38,533 nt of DNA from Polaromonas sp. (GTDB lineage Bacteria > Pseudomonadota > Gammaproteobacteria > Burkholderiales > Burkholderiaceae_C), in contig JAKFXR010000107.1 in assembly GCA_021731285.1 (NCBI GenBank), positions 1 to 38,533 on the forward strand. Reading direction: 5' to 3'. Position numbers and translations under genes: made by a program. Shown in pieces: positions 1 to 8,854 of this stretch (position 1 is its first letter; every line of letters begins with the position of its first letter). The notes under the pieces were generated by a model. It was given only the letters and a program-made list of their open reading frames with translations, was not told the DNA's origin and did not search any database.

Positions 1-2
1 AG

Positions 3-34
3 CCCCTCCCTCGCCCCGCTGGGCGATGGAGGGG
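3..34. repeat. GC-rich hairpin at the left edge
   Basis: Bases 3-16 pair with 21-34 with a single mismatch (C10/T27) and a four-base loop (17-20). It is the first of several inverted repeats in the non-coding block before purH. There is no T-tract on either side, so it is not a typical intrinsic terminator; it may be part of a dispersed intergenic repeat. Confidence 0.6.
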
Positions 35-95
35 GACTTCATTTGGCCGCGTGCGCTGCGCTCGCGTGCAAACATGACCGTCTGTGGGGAGTCCC

Positions 96-124
96 GACCA
101 ATGCGCGCTTCGCGCGCATTGGTC
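96..124. repeat. Perfect 13-bp inverted repeat
   Basis: GACCAATGCGCGC (96-108) is followed after a three-base loop by its exact reverse complement (112-124). It has no T-tract and sits inside the left-hand repeat block. It could be a transcript-stabilising hairpin or one unit of a REP-like element; the sequence alone does not decide. Confidence 0.7.
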
Positions 125-164
125 TCCGGATTTTGCGTCCGGTATTGGTTTCCCCACCCGTCGG

Positions 165-375
165 GCTGGGCCGAGGAGCGCAGCCGAAAGTGGATCAGGG
201 CGAGCGATCGTTTGAGCGCAGCGAGTTCGAGCTCGACCCCGTTTTCGGCGAGCACCGCAGGTTGCCTGGAGCGAAGCGGAAGGACCCGGACCATCGGGTC
301 GCCTTTCTTTTCCTTAGGTTTCTTTGGCGAGACAAAGAAAAGTAAGTCGCCCGCCGGGGCGAGACCCGGCGTACA
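165..375. repeat. Burkholderiales-type dispersed intergenic repeat block
   Basis: This stretch has no credible gene. It resembles a repeat I recall from many Comamonadaceae genomes: a run of GAGCGCAGC-type units, then a TTTCTTTG / CAAAGAAA hairpin (319-326 with 333-340, loop 327-332), then AGTAAGTCGCCCGCCGGGGC and ACCCGGC. Open frames crossing it are low-complexity Arg/Ser/Pro translations without a ribosome-binding site. The assignment rests on memory of the family; the hairpin itself is visible. Confidence 0.5.
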
Positions 376-410
376 GGCACACCTCAATTTCACGAAGAAA
401 CAGAAGATGG

Positions 411-431
411 ATCCCGGATCAAATCCGGGAT
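411..431. repeat. Inverted repeat ATCCCGGAT / ATCCGGGAT
   Basis: A perfect 9-bp stem (411-419 with 423-431) with a three-base loop. The form GATCCCGGATCAA-ATCCGGGATGAC is a common palindromic intergenic element in proteobacterial genomes. It lies downstream of purH, which is transcribed toward it, but no T-tract follows in either direction. Confidence 0.6.
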
Positions 432-461
432 GACAGAAAGGCACCGGGGTGACAAGCCAGT

Positions 462-516
462 CGCTACATTATTAATAGCAAACTATTGCCGTCACCAAAG
501 GGCAAAGTGCCGGTTT
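462..516 (+). repeat. Dispersed repeat family A, copy 1
   Basis: The core CGCTACATTATTAATAGC is followed by AAACTATTGCCG and CACCAAAGGGCAAAGTGCCGG. It matches the copy at 18949 almost base for base in the core and in the following AAACTATT, and shares the CAAAGGGC segment with the copy at 4853. It sits just past the purH stop codon. Confidence 0.7.
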
Positions 517-533
517 CGTTATGAACCTTCGGC

Positions 534-2105
534 TCAATGCCGGAAATGCCGAACACCGCTGAGCACCATCACCACGCCCCGCTCATCGGCTGCAGCAATC
601 ACTTCCTCATCCCGCATGCTGCCACCCGGCTGAATGACGCAGGTAGCACCAACGTCAACCACCACGTCCAGGCCATCGCGGAAAGGGAAAAACGCATCGC
701 TCGCGACCACCGAACCGGTCAGGTCCAGTCCCGCGTTGGCTGCCTTGATCGAGGCAATGCGCGCCGAGTCGATGCGGCTCATCTGGCCTGCTCCCACGCC
801 CAGGGTCATGCCGTCGCCGCAGAAGACGATGGCGTTGGACTTGACGTATTTGGCCACCTTCCAGGCAAACAGCAGATCCTGCAGTTGGTCCGGCGTCGGT
901 TGCAGCTTGCTCACCACCTTCAGGTCAGCCAGGGCCAGCTCATGGTTGTCGGCGGTCTGCATCAGGAGGCCCGATCCAACGCGTTTGACGTCCATCAGGT
1001 TGCGGCCCTGCTTCCATGCAGAGTCGCCTCCTGGCGGCAAATCGATCTGCAGGATGCGCACATTGACCTTGGCCTTGAATACTTCCAGCGCTTCCGGCGT
1101 GAAAGCGGGAGCCATCAGCACTTCGACAAACTGTTTTGAGATCTGCTGGGCAGCGGCTGCGTCCAGCGTGCAGTTCAGCGCAATGATGCCGCCAAAAGCC
1201 GAGGTAGGGTCGGTCTTGAAAGCCTTGCTGTAGGCCTCCAGTGCATTCGCCCCCACCGCCACGCCGCAGGGGTTGGCGTGTTTGACGATGACGCAGGCCT
1301 GCTGTTCAAAGCTCTTGACGCACTCCCAGGCAGCGTCTGCATCTGCAATGTTGTTGTACGACAGCTCCTTGCCCTGAAGTTGCCGTGCGGTCACCAGCGA
1401 TCCGGGTGCGGGGTACAGATCACGGTAAAGCGCTGCCTGCTGGTGCGAGTTCTCGCCGTAACGCAGGTCCTGCACCTTGACGAAACGACCGTTGGCCTGG
1501 CCTGGAAACATGCTGTGCGCACCGTCAGCCTGAATGCCCGAGAGGTAGTCACTGATGGCGCCGTCGTACTGGCTGATGCGGTTGAATGCCGCTACTGACA
1601 GGGAAAATTTGGTTTTGTCCGTTAACTTGCCGCCACTTTTGAGCTCATCGAGCACGGCAGCGTACTGGGACGCGTCGGTCAGCACACCCACATCTTTCCA
1701 GTTTTTGGCAGCCGAGCGCACCATGGCCGGCCCGCCAATGTCGATGTTTTCTATTGCATCTTCGAGGGTGCAGCCGGCTTTGGCGACCGTGGCTTCGAAA
1801 GGATAGAGATTGACCACCAGCAAGTCGATGGTGGCTATGCCGTGGGTCTTGAGCGCGGCCATGTGCTCAGGCACGTCCCGGCGCGCCAGAAGACCGCCGT
1901 GCACATTCGGGTGCAGGGTCTTGACGCGGCCATCAAGCATTTCAGGGAACCCCGTCAGTGCAGCCACCTCGGTCACCGGCAGTTTTTCGTCGGCCAGCAA
2001 TTTGGCGGTGCCACCTGTGGAAATGAGCTTGATGCCGAGCGCATGCAGCGCGCGGGCAAAGTCAACGATGCCGGTTTTGTCGGATACGGAAATTAATGCA
2101 TTCAT
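534..2105 (-). CDS. purH: Bifunctional AICAR formyltransferase / IMP cyclohydrolase
   Basis: Catalyses the last two steps of de novo purine synthesis in the cytoplasm: formyl transfer from 10-formyl-THF to AICAR, then ring closure to IMP. The 523-residue length is normal for the family. The N-terminal MGS-like cyclohydrolase domain (about 1-135) shows STGGT (29-33) and DGRVKTLHP (58-66). The formyltransferase domain shows RYGENSH (215-221), the catalytic KHANPCG (275-281) and SAFGG (302-306), and ends in the usual VRHFRH. The start ATG gives the standard [11 protein letters not shown]-terminus. It lies downstream of fis on the same strand with a 45-base gap, and may be co-transcribed with dusB-fis. 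Copy 1 of repeat family A follows the stop. Confidence 0.97.
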   Translation of the reverse strand: MNALISVSDKTGIVDFARALHALGIKLISTGGTAKLLADEKLPVTEVAALTGFPEMLDGRVKTLHPNVHGGLLARRDVPEHMAALKTHGIATIDLLVVNLYPFEATVAKAGCTLEDAIENIDIGGPAMVRSAAKNWKDVGVLTDASQYAAVLDELKSGGKLTDKTKFSLSVAAFNRISQYDGAISDYLSGIQADGAHSMFPGQANGRFVKVQDLRYGENSHQQAALYRDLYPAPGSLVTARQLQGKELSYNNIADADAAWECVKSFEQQACVIVKHANPCGVAVGANALEAYSKAFKTDPTSAFGGIIALNCTLDAAAAQQISKQFVEVLMAPAFTPEALEVFKAKVNVRILQIDLPPGGDSAWKQGRNLMDVKRVGSGLLMQTADNHELALADLKVVSKLQPTPDQLQDLLFAWKVAKYVKSNAIVFCGDGMTLGVGAGQMSRIDSARIASIKAANAGLDLTGSVVASDAFFPFRDGLDVVVDVGATCVIQPGGSMRDEEVIAAADERGVVMVLSGVRHFRH

Positions 2106-2150
2106 GTTTTCTTCTGGTGGGCTTCTGGCCTGCGTGGCAGGGCCTGGAAC

Positions 2151-2387
2151 TTACTTGATCAGCTTGTGTTCAACCAGCTTCTTGCGCAGGGTGTTGCGGT
2201 TCAAACCCAGCCATTCGGCGGCCCGGGACTGGTTGTGGTCTGCGTGCTGCATCACCACCTCAAGCAGCGGTTTTTCAAGCACGCGCACCATCATGTCGTA
2301 CATGCCATCCGGCTCGGTTCCACGCAAATCCCTGAAATAACCTTCAAGGCTGGTGCGTACACACTCTTCAATATGTTTCTTGCTCAT
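2151..2387 (-). CDS. fis: Fis-family nucleoid/transcription factor
   Basis: A 78-residue small DNA-binding protein with a C-terminal Fis helix-turn-helix (about 50-78: NQSRAAEWLGLNRNTLRKKL). Fis dimers bend DNA and act on rRNA promoters, recombination and global supercoiling in Gammaproteobacteria; the betaproteobacterial homologues are shorter and less studied. Its ATG overlaps the dusB stop (ATGA at 2384-2387), so translation is coupled, and the dusB-fis gene pair is a conserved proteobacterial arrangement. That context separates it from the many other proteins that end in a Fis-type helix-turn-helix. Confidence 0.93.
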   Translation of the reverse strand: MSKKHIEECVRTSLEGYFRDLRGTEPDGMYDMMVRVLEKPLLEVVMQHADHNQSRAAEWLGLNRNTLRKKLVEHKLIK

Positions 2388-3430
2388 GCGAGCTCCCCCT
2401 CCTTCATGCTCTGTGCTGGACGCGCGATCGCAGCCTCCGGCATGCGATCCATCTGTGTGCCCAATTCATCAAAAAAACCGGCAACGGCATGCCACTGCTC
2501 TTCGCTGTCCTCGATGAGGTTCATGTGCCCCCGAAACTCCTCTGCGCGCGGCAGGGCTTTCACATACCAGCCGATGTGCTTGCGCGCAGTGCGTACGCCG
2601 GTAAAGGCGCCATACAGCTCGTAGTGGTCCAGCAGATGATCGAGCAGCAAGCGTTTGACCTCTGCGACCAGAGGAGGCGCAAGATGCGTGCCTGTCGCCA
2701 GGAAATGCGAAATTTCACGGAATATCCAGGGCCGGCCCTGCGCCGCCCGGCCAATCATCACTGCGTCAGCGCGGGTAAAGGCCAGCACGTCGCGGGCTTT
2801 TTCCGGCGTGGCGATGTCGCCATTGGCCACCACCGGAATTCGCACCGCGGCCTTGACCGCAGCAATGGTGTCGTACTCCGCCTGACCCTTGTACCCCTGT
2901 TCGCGGGTGCGTCCATGCACGCTGAGCATCTGTACGCCGGCAGCTTCAAACATCCGCGCCAGCCTGACGGCGTTTTTTTGCGACTCGGCCCAGCCGGTAC
3001 GCATTTTCAGCGTGACAGGCACGCCGCGTGGAGCACAGACGGCAACCACCGCCTGGGCAATGGCCAGCGCCAGGGGTTCGTCCTGCATCAGCGCGGAGCC
3101 AGCCCATTTGTTGCAAACCTTTTTGGCCGGGCAGCCCATGTTGATGTCGATGATCTGGGCGCCGCGGTCCACGTTGAAGGCCGCAGCCTCAGCCATCATC
3201 AGCGCATCGGTCCCTGCGATCTGCACTGCAATCGGCGCCACCTCGCCATCATGGTTGGCGCGGCGGGAGGTCTTGAGTGTGTCCCACAAATCGCGGCGCG
3301 AGGTCACCATTTCGCTGACGGCATAACCGGCACCCAGCGATTTGCACAGCCGCCGGAAAGGCCGGTCTGTGACGCCTGCCATCGGCGCGGCAAACAGATT
3401 GTTTGCCAAAACGTAGGGGCCGATGTTCAT
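2384..3430 (-). CDS. dusB: tRNA-dihydrouridine synthase B
   Basis: FMN-dependent enzyme that reduces specific uridines in the tRNA D-loop using NAD(P)H. The 348-residue protein shows the N-terminal APMAGVTDRPFRRL segment (15-28), the active-site Cys100 in NMGCPAKKV (position equal to that in the E. coli enzyme), GSALM after it, VHGRTREQGYKG in the barrel and ANGDI for FMN phosphate contacts. The C-terminal helical tRNA-binding domain contains HIGWYVKALP. It is the first gene of the dusB-fis operon. The start ATG is preceded by GGGAGGGG-type purines on the coding strand (3431-3438 region). Confidence 0.95.
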   Translation of the reverse strand: MNIGPYVLANNLFAAPMAGVTDRPFRRLCKSLGAGYAVSEMVTSRRDLWDTLKTSRRANHDGEVAPIAVQIAGTDALMMAEAAAFNVDRGAQIIDINMGCPAKKVCNKWAGSALMQDEPLALAIAQAVVAVCAPRGVPVTLKMRTGWAESQKNAVRLARMFEAAGVQMLSVHGRTREQGYKGQAEYDTIAAVKAAVRIPVVANGDIATPEKARDVLAFTRADAVMIGRAAQGRPWIFREISHFLATGTHLAPPLVAEVKRLLLDHLLDHYELYGAFTGVRTARKHIGWYVKALPRAEEFRGHMNLIEDSEEQWHAVAGFFDELGTQMDRMPEAAIARPAQSMKEGELA

Positions 3431-3468
3431 GGGAGGGGCGAATGGTCAATGCTGAAAAACGAGGCACG

Positions 3469-3474
3469 ATTGTA
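3469..3474 (-). promoter_or_regulatory. Possible -10 element for dusB-fis
   Basis: TACAAT read on the minus strand, about 38 bases upstream of the dusB start, in the short divergent gap with the yqaA-like gene. No good -35 lies at 16-18 bp, so this is a weak prediction. Confidence 0.3.
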
Positions 3475-3568
3475 ACTGCCCAAAATTTCAGCAATCGAAA
3501 TTTGCACACGGAGTTGTAAGCGCGTTCCCTACAGGCCGGGAGACGGGCGCTACCTATACTTGGCCCGG

Positions 3569-4060
3569 ATGGAACCATGGTTACAACACCTGATTGACGC
3601 GCTGGCGCTGCCCGAATATGGATTGAGCACGGTCTTCGTGGTTTCCTTCATCTCCGCCACCTTGCTGCCTTTGGGGTCCGAACCGGTGGTGTTTGGTCTG
3701 GTCAAACTTAATCCCGCCATGTTCTGGCCCGCGGTCCTGGTGGCCACGGCCGGCAACACACTGGGCGGCGCGCTCGACTGGTGGCTGGGCTACGGTGCGC
3801 ACAAAGTGGTCGACAAATACGCGCATTCCACACACCACGGGCACGCCATCCGCTGGCTGGAAAAACTGGGGCCCAAGGCCTGCCTGCTGGCTTGGTTGCC
3901 GGTTGTCGGTGACCCACTGTGCGCGGTCGCCGGCTGGCTCAAGTTTCCGTTCTGGCCCTGCGTGGCCTACATGGCCATAGGCAAATTCGCGCGCTATTTC
4001 ACGATGACGGGTGCGCTGATCTGGGCTTTCCCGGGCGGCTTCAAATTTCTGGGTGGCTAA
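3569..4060 (+). CDS. YqaA/DedA-like small inner-membrane protein
   Basis: A 163-residue membrane protein of the SNARE-associated/DedA superfamily, YqaA branch. Hydrophobic segments lie at about 18-40, 48-68, 95-115 and 125-150. Features typical of the family are the conserved Gly/Pro-rich turn LLPLGSEPVVFG near residue 35, AGNTLGGALDWWLGYG (about 66-81) and LPVVGDPLCAVAGWLK (about 110-125). DedA relatives act in lipid and undecaprenyl-phosphate flipping, but the role of the YqaA branch is not established. I chose ATG 3569; a TTG at 3560 would add three residues. It diverges from dusB and converges on the rRNA-modification-type gene at 4080 with a 19-base gap. Confidence 0.85.
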   Translation: MEPWLQHLIDALALPEYGLSTVFVVSFISATLLPLGSEPVVFGLVKLNPAMFWPAVLVATAGNTLGGALDWWLGYGAHKVVDKYAHSTHHGHAIRWLEKLGPKACLLAWLPVVGDPLCAVAGWLKFPFWPCVAYMAIGKFARYFTMTGALIWAFPGGFKFLGG

Positions 4061-4079
4061 CCAGACCCCGCAGAAGTAC

Positions 4080-4826
4080 CTAGAAACGTTCGTGCGGCAA
4101 CAGGTAGCGCCACTGCCCTGCCGGCAGGCTGCTCATTGGCACCCGGCCCACACGAATCCGCTTCATCGCCTGCACTGCCAGACCGACGCTTTCGCACATA
4201 TAGGCAATCTGTCCGGGCCGCTCACCCTTGAGCGCAAAGCGCAAACGGGTCTCGTTTTGCCAGCTGACTTTGGCTGCCGGCAACAGCACCCCGTTAAAGG
4301 TAAAGCCGTGGTCGATGCGGTTGAGCCGCGCCAGGCCCCCGGGACTCAGCGCACCGGTTACCTCCACAATGACTTCGTGCTCCATCACCGAAGCGTCTTC
4401 GCTGAGCTTGCGGGCTATGCGCCAGTCCTGGGTGAACACCACCAGACCACTCGCCGGCGTCGCCAGCGGGGTCGCCAGTGTTTGCATAGTGAAATGCTTT
4501 TTCAGCGGTCGTATGTCTGCGCTGTCCTCCTCGGCATGGTTGCCGACGGCCAAAAGTGAGGCTGCGGCGGCCGCCGGTCCATGGGGTGCATCCAGCCCCG
4601 CTTCGTAACCGGCAGGTTTGTGCAGCAACAAGGTCACGGGTGCCAACGCCAGCAGGCTGGCATTGGCATCGACTTCGATGGTTTGCGCCAGCACGCGAAA
4701 TTGCGGCTCTTCCACCACCACGCCGTCCACACGCACCCAGCCACCCTCGATGTATTGCTCGGCCTCACGTCGGGAACAAGCCAGCATTTCAGCCAGACGT
4801 TTGGCGAGGCGGACGGGTTCTGTCAT
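4080..4826 (-). CDS. RsuA/RluF-type pseudouridine synthase homologue lacking the catalytic Asp
   Basis: 248 residues with an N-terminal S4 RNA-binding domain (about 5-50: LAKRLAEMLACSRREAEQYI) followed by an RsuA/RluB/E/F-like fold. LLLHKPAGY (67-74) corresponds to the usual NKP motif. In the catalytic motif GRLDxxTxGL the sequence reads TPLATPASGL (119-128), placing Ala122 where the essential Asp should be; GCG is plain in the DNA at that codon. Downstream SGLVVFTQD is conserved. The protein therefore probably binds RNA but should not isomerise uridine, unless another residue substitutes. Start: the ATG at 4826 has AGAGG eight bases upstream; a longer frame to 4889 would run through an intergenic repeat and is rejected. 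Confidence 0.82.
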   Translation of the reverse strand: MTEPVRLAKRLAEMLACSRREAEQYIEGGWVRVDGVVVEEPQFRVLAQTIEVDANASLLALAPVTLLLHKPAGYEAGLDAPHGPAAAAASLLAVGNHAEEDSADIRPLKKHFTMQTLATPLATPASGLVVFTQDWRIARKLSEDASVMEHEVIVEVTGALSPGGLARLNRIDHGFTFNGVLLPAAKVSWQNETRLRFALKGERPGQIAYMCESVGLAVQAMKRIRVGRVPMSSLPAGQWRYLLPHERF

Positions 4827-4847
4827 GGACAAGCCTCTTGCTGTATG

Positions 4848-4915
4848 GATATTGCTACAAAATCTATAGCTGAATAGGTGCTCCACCAAAGGGCGAGCAG
4901 CACAAAACCTTGTGA
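4848..4915 (+). repeat. Dispersed repeat family A, copy 3
   Basis: The core TGCTACAAAATCTATAGC (4853-4870) is followed by TGAATAGG and CACCAAAGGGCGAGCAGCAC. It shares core and CACCAAAGGGC with copy 1. It lies upstream of the pseudouridine synthase-like gene and just beyond its ribosome-binding site, in the 119-base gap to ychF. Confidence 0.65.
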
Positions 4916-4945
4916 TACCGGGTGGCCCACCCGAGCCGGTCGGAC

Positions 4946-6037
4946 TCAGCTGCTAAAGAGGAAGTTCATCACGTCGCCATCCTTGACCACGTAATCCTTG
5001 CCTTCGCTGCGCATCTTGCCGGCGTCCTTCGCGCCCTGCTCACCGGCGTAGGTGATGTAGTCATCAAAGGCAATGGTCTGGGCACGGATGTAGCCCTTTT
5101 CGAAGTCAGTGTGGATTACGCCGGCCGCCTGCGGGCCGGTGTCGCCCACATGGATGGTCCAGGCCCGCACTTCCTTGACACCCGCAGTGAAATAGGTCTG
5201 CAGGCCCAGCAGCTTGTAGGCCGCCATGATCAGCCGGTTGAGCCCCGGCTCGTCCTGACCGATTTCAGCCAGGAACATCTTCTTGTCCTCTTCCTCCATG
5301 TCAGCCATTTCGGCTTCCATCTTGGCGCAAATGGCGACCACGGGCGCATTTTGCGCAGCGGCAAAAGCCTGCAGGCGATCCAGAAACGGGTTATGGGTGA
5401 AGCCATCTTCAGCCACGTTGGCCACAAACATCGCCGGCTTGGCGGTGATGAGGAAAAACTGTGCCAGCAGCGGCAACTCCTCCTTGCTGAAAGACAGCGT
5501 GCGCACCGGCTTGGCTTCATTGAGCGCAGCCTGGCATTTCTCCAGAATGGCCACCAGCTTGATCGACTCCTTGTCACCCGAACGCGCGGTCTTGGTCACA
5601 CGGTGCAAGGCTTTTTCAACCGCCATCAGGTCCGCCAGGCACAACTCGGTCTGGATCACTTCGATGTCCGAGATCGGGTCCACCTTGCCGGCCACATGGA
5701 TGACGTTGTCATCCTCGAAGCAGCGCACCACATTGACCGTAGCGTCGGTTTCGCGGATATGCGCCAGAAATTTGTTGCCCAGACCCTCACCCGTGCTGGC
5801 CCCGGCCACCAGGCCTGCAATATCAACAAATTCGACGATCGCCGGCACGATTCTTTCGGGCTTGACGATCGCGGCCAATTGGATCAATCTCGCGTCAGGC
5901 ACTTCGACCACGCCAATATTGGGTTCAATGGTGCAAAAAGGGTAGTTTTCCGCAGCGATTCCCGCTTTCGTCAAAGCATTAAACAGGGTGGATTTACCAA
6001 CGTTGGGCAAGCCTACAATACCGCACTTCAAACTCAT
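4946..6037 (-). CDS. ychF: YchF/Ola1-type redox-responsive ATPase
   Basis: 363 residues, the usual length. Obg-superfamily P-loop NTPase that hydrolyses ATP rather than GTP and associates with ribosomes and stress responses. Visible features are the P-loop GLPNVGKST (8-16), the switch [17 protein letters not shown] in place of the guanine-specifying NKxD (consistent with ATP preference), a coiled-coil insertion and a C-terminal TGS domain ending [11 protein letters not shown]. Start: ATG 6037 gives the standard [16 protein letters not shown]; a frame continuing upstream to 6298 is an overlap with the neighbouring plus-strand gene and is rejected. It is divergent from the 7TM/GGDEF-like gene, with only 31 bases between the chosen starts. 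Confidence 0.96.
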   Translation of the reverse strand: MSLKCGIVGLPNVGKSTLFNALTKAGIAAENYPFCTIEPNIGVVEVPDARLIQLAAIVKPERIVPAIVEFVDIAGLVAGASTGEGLGNKFLAHIRETDATVNVVRCFEDDNVIHVAGKVDPISDIEVIQTELCLADLMAVEKALHRVTKTARSGDKESIKLVAILEKCQAALNEAKPVRTLSFSKEELPLLAQFFLITAKPAMFVANVAEDGFTHNPFLDRLQAFAAAQNAPVVAICAKMEAEMADMEEEDKKMFLAEIGQDEPGLNRLIMAAYKLLGLQTYFTAGVKEVRAWTIHVGDTGPQAAGVIHTDFEKGYIRAQTIAFDDYITYAGEQGAKDAGKMRSEGKDYVVKDGDVMNFLFSS

Positions 6038-6068
6038 GAGAACCCTTCGAAAACAGGCTGAGAAGTGT

Positions 6069-7874
6069 ATGCGATACGCGGCCGGAGCATTCGCCGCGAT
6101 GCTGTTGACCGGATTGTTCGCCCTGTTTGCAACGCCGGTCATGGCCCAGACAGCAGTGTTGCTGGAAGATGCGGCCCCGGTTGTCGACTTGCAGGCAAAG
6201 GGTATGGTCTGGGTCGACGCGCAGGCGGAAACCACCATCGCACAGATGGTGGCGGGCAAGAACCGGCCCCTCATGCGACCGGCACAGGCCAATACCATCC
6301 ACGCTCTGGGGCCCCACGCCGCCCTGTGGCTGCATTACCGGTTCATCAAGTCTCCCGACTCCAGTCAGAACTGGCTGCTTGAGTTCCCACTGCCCCTGCT
6401 GGATCTGGTCACTGTTTTTCAGCAAACCCAAACCGACGGATGGACCAGCCAGACGGCGGGGGATACGGTCGCAGTCTCGAGCTGGCCCGAGAGCGGGAGG
6501 TACGCGCAGTTTCATCTGGTGTTGCCGGACAGTCGTGTGCATGACGTGTATGTCCGTATCCAGCATGTCACCAAGGTCAACATCCCGGTCAATGTCATCT
6601 CCAGCAACGCCCGCAGCCACCGCCTGCAGGTGGAGTACATGATCATCGGCGTCGTTTTTGGCGCCCTGCTGTTGCTGATCGTGGCGGGTGCAGCACAAAG
6701 CTGGGTCTACCGTGACTGGGCCTACGGGTGGTATGCCGTCTACGCCTTCATCATGACCCTGGTCGTGGCCACCACCAGCGGCATGGCGGGTCACTTGGTC
6801 TGGAACGATTCTGCGGCCTGGAACAACGACGCACAGGGGTTTCTGGGCTTGCTGGGCGGCAGCACGGCCCTGCTGGTCATACGCAGCCTGTGCAGCCTGG
6901 CCGGGCGTCACCCCTGGGTCGATCGTATCGCCTATGGCACCGGTCTGGCGGGACCACTCGTTGCCCTGGGCTACCTGGCGCTGGATCGCCAGTGGGGGGT
7001 GCGTCTGATCGGCAGCTATCTGGCCGCGGTGGTCGTGATGGGGCTGACCAGCGCCTTCCTGGCATGGCGCAGGAAAGACGTGGTCGGCGCCTGGGTGCTT
7101 GTTGGCTTCACGCCCCTTGCGCTGGCCACCCTGCTGGTCGTCGCGCGAATTTTCGGCTTGATCCCCACCACCTGGTTGTCCCAGTATGCAGTCATGTTGT
7201 CCCTCGCTGTGGAGGTACCCATGCTGCTGGTGGCCCTGAACATCCGCTCGCGCGAGCGCCACGGCGTGGAGTCGCGCGAGCAGGCCATGTCCAGCCAGGA
7301 TGCCCTGACCGGCCTGCTGGCCACCCATTTGTTTGACGACCGGCTTAAACAGGTGGTGTCGCGCGCCAGGCGCTACAAGGAGCCAGCCGCTGTGGTCTAT
7401 GTGGAACTGGTGAACTACGGCTACGTCAAGCGAACCTACGGCATTGCAGTTGCCGAACAAAGCCTGCTGCGCAGCGTGATCAAGTTGCGCAGGATTTTGC
7501 GTGACGTGGACACGGTCGGCCGGGTGGACGAGGCGCGCTTTGGCCTGATCATGGAGGGCGTTTCATCACGCGGGCCTGTGACGGAGCTGGCGGCACGCCT
7601 GATCGCCGCCGGCCTGATGCCGCTCAAAGGCCTCAAGCCGGAGGTGGTGCTGCAGTTTCACATCGCTGGCGTGCTGCTCGACGAGCGCCTCATGGACGGG
7701 CCCGAGCTGTCAAGCGCGCTGGGAGACCTGCTGGCCAGCATGGCCGCCCGCACCCGCAGACCCATCCGCTTTCTTGAGCCGGAGTTGACCCGGCCCCAGC
7801 CCCTGGAGCCAGACTCAGGACTGGACGACAGCGACGTCGTCTACAGCGAGCCGTCCCGCCAGTCGGTGCCGTGA
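6069..7874 (+). CDS. 7TM-DISM receptor with degenerate GGDEF domain
   Basis: 601-residue membrane signalling protein. It has a signal peptide (about 1-27, cleavage after VMA), a periplasmic 7TMR-DISMED2-like sensor domain (about 30-170), a block of seven hydrophobic helices (about 185-395) and a cytoplasmic GGDEF-type domain beginning [16 protein letters not shown]. The active-site loop that should read GGDEF is DEARF (487-491), and the preceding half-site residues are also altered, so diguanylate cyclase activity is unlikely. It may bind nucleotide or a partner, or sense ligand and signal by dimerisation. Start chosen at ATG 6069, which directly precedes the signal peptide; ATG 6036 would add 11 residues and overlap the divergent ychF start. 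It converges with the MOSC gene, separated by 12 bases. Confidence 0.82.
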   Translation: MRYAAGAFAAMLLTGLFALFATPVMAQTAVLLEDAAPVVDLQAKGMVWVDAQAETTIAQMVAGKNRPLMRPAQANTIHALGPHAALWLHYRFIKSPDSSQNWLLEFPLPLLDLVTVFQQTQTDGWTSQTAGDTVAVSSWPESGRYAQFHLVLPDSRVHDVYVRIQHVTKVNIPVNVISSNARSHRLQVEYMIIGVVFGALLLLIVAGAAQSWVYRDWAYGWYAVYAFIMTLVVATTSGMAGHLVWNDSAAWNNDAQGFLGLLGGSTALLVIRSLCSLAGRHPWVDRIAYGTGLAGPLVALGYLALDRQWGVRLIGSYLAAVVVMGLTSAFLAWRRKDVVGAWVLVGFTPLALATLLVVARIFGLIPTTWLSQYAVMLSLAVEVPMLLVALNIRSRERHGVESREQAMSSQDALTGLLATHLFDDRLKQVVSRARRYKEPAAVVYVELVNYGYVKRTYGIAVAEQSLLRSVIKLRRILRDVDTVGRVDEARFGLIMEGVSSRGPVTELAARLIAAGLMPLKGLKPEVVLQFHIAGVLLDERLMDGPELSSALGDLLASMAARTRRPIRFLEPELTRPQPLEPDSGLDDSDVVYSEPSRQSVP

Positions 7875-7886
7875 CCCGCAGCGGCC

Positions 7887-8813
7887 TTATGCAAAAACGT
7901 AATTGGCCGCGATGTCCTGTCCGAGTTTGAGCAGGTGCTCGTCGCCGCGCTGCACGATGGCATTCATGCCGAAAGTCAGCGCGCCCTTGACGCGTGCATC
8001 CTGCCTGTAGGTCTGCAGCATGTCGCCAACCTCCGGGCTGGCGATGGCCGTGAGCGGATCGATATTCGGAATGGGGCAGCGCAGGCAGGGCTTGACGGCT
8101 CTGAGTTTCACCACGCCCTGGCCGGTGGTAATTTCCAGCAGATCCAGGCGGTCTTCGTCGTGGGGCGCAAGCTCGCTGGCGCCTGCGCGGTGACCGAGAA
8201 CGATGTTGGGCCGAAACCGCGCCATGACCACCGGTGCCACGCCCCGCGCGGCCAATTTTGCGTTCAGGTGGTCGAGGGACGCCTGGCTGACGACCACCAG
8301 CGGGAAACCATCACTGAACTGGTTGGGCGCCTCCTGCTCACCCGTCCACTGGGGACTGGACAGCCGCTTGTGCGCCGGGTCAAAGCGCACCAGCCGCAAG
8401 CGTGCACCGAGGAAATCGCTGAACCACTGCGCAGCGATGGGGCCCATGTCGTAGGCCGGCACCTCGTCGTCCCAGACTCGCACGCGCACCGCTTCTTCCA
8501 CCTGGTCAAGTGCCACGTGCAGCGCAAGCATGCCGGGGGCGCGCAGCACCATGTCATGGTGTTTCAGCTGGGGCTGGATCAAGGCCATGCGCGGCATCTC
8601 GCGCTGCGTCACAAAAACGCCGCGCTCGTCCACCACCATCCAGGCCCGGTCAAACTCCAGACCGGTCTCCAGAAGCAGGGCTTCCCGCACCTCGACGCCG
8701 GCGCAACTTTTCACCGGATAGACCCACAGCCCCGCAATGGTCGCCAACAGGTCAGATGTTTCACTCAATGATTCAGTCACTTGCCAATTCCCTTCAGATT
8801 TCACGTCAAGCAT
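7887..8813 (-). CDS. MOSC domain-containing molybdenum-cofactor protein (YcbX/mARC-like)
   Basis: 308 residues with an N-terminal MOSC beta-barrel domain (about 22-145: GLWVYPVKSCAGVEVREA) and a C-terminal MOSC domain (about 165-290). RFRPNIVL (200-207) and KPCLRCPIPNIDP (241-253) are characteristic. Cys243 or Cys246 is the candidate molybdenum ligand. YcbX and mARC relatives reduce N-hydroxylated bases and similar compounds, receiving electrons from a flavoprotein or ferredoxin domain; no ferredoxin domain is fused here, so a separate donor is needed. Start: ATG 8813, because a start at 8867 would overlap the divergent ubiH-like gene at 8855. No strong Shine-Dalgarno is visible before 8813. 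Confidence 0.85.
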   Translation of the reverse strand: MLDVKSEGNWQVTESLSETSDLLATIAGLWVYPVKSCAGVEVREALLLETGLEFDRAWMVVDERGVFVTQREMPRMALIQPQLKHHDMVLRAPGMLALHVALDQVEEAVRVRVWDDEVPAYDMGPIAAQWFSDFLGARLRLVRFDPAHKRLSSPQWTGEQEAPNQFSDGFPLVVVSQASLDHLNAKLAARGVAPVVMARFRPNIVLGHRAGASELAPHDEDRLDLLEITTGQGVVKLRAVKPCLRCPIPNIDPLTAIASPEVGDMLQTYRQDARVKGALTFGMNAIVQRGDEHLLKLGQDIAANYVFA

Positions 8814-8854
8814 GCGCCAACTGCCCGATTTTGCACTGCCTCCTAAAATGAGCC

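Noticed and set aside
26-433. 135-residue frame at the left edge
   Set aside because: Runs through intergenic repeats and hairpins; Ser/Arg-rich with no family features and no ribosome-binding site.
4827-4889. Longer N-terminus for the pseudouridine synthase homologue
   Set aside because: The extra 21 residues are encoded by a family A repeat; the internal ATG at 4826 has a proper AGAGG and gives the usual S4 domain start.
4922-6061. 379-residue frame on the plus strand opposite ychF
   Set aside because: Antisense to a clear YchF coding sequence; rich in His/Gln/Arg without family motifs or a ribosome-binding site, as expected for the shadow of a high-GC gene.
5994-7460. 488-residue frame on the minus strand
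   Set aside because: Antisense to the 7TM/GGDEF-like gene, composed of His/Gln/Gly-rich low-complexity sequence with no motif.
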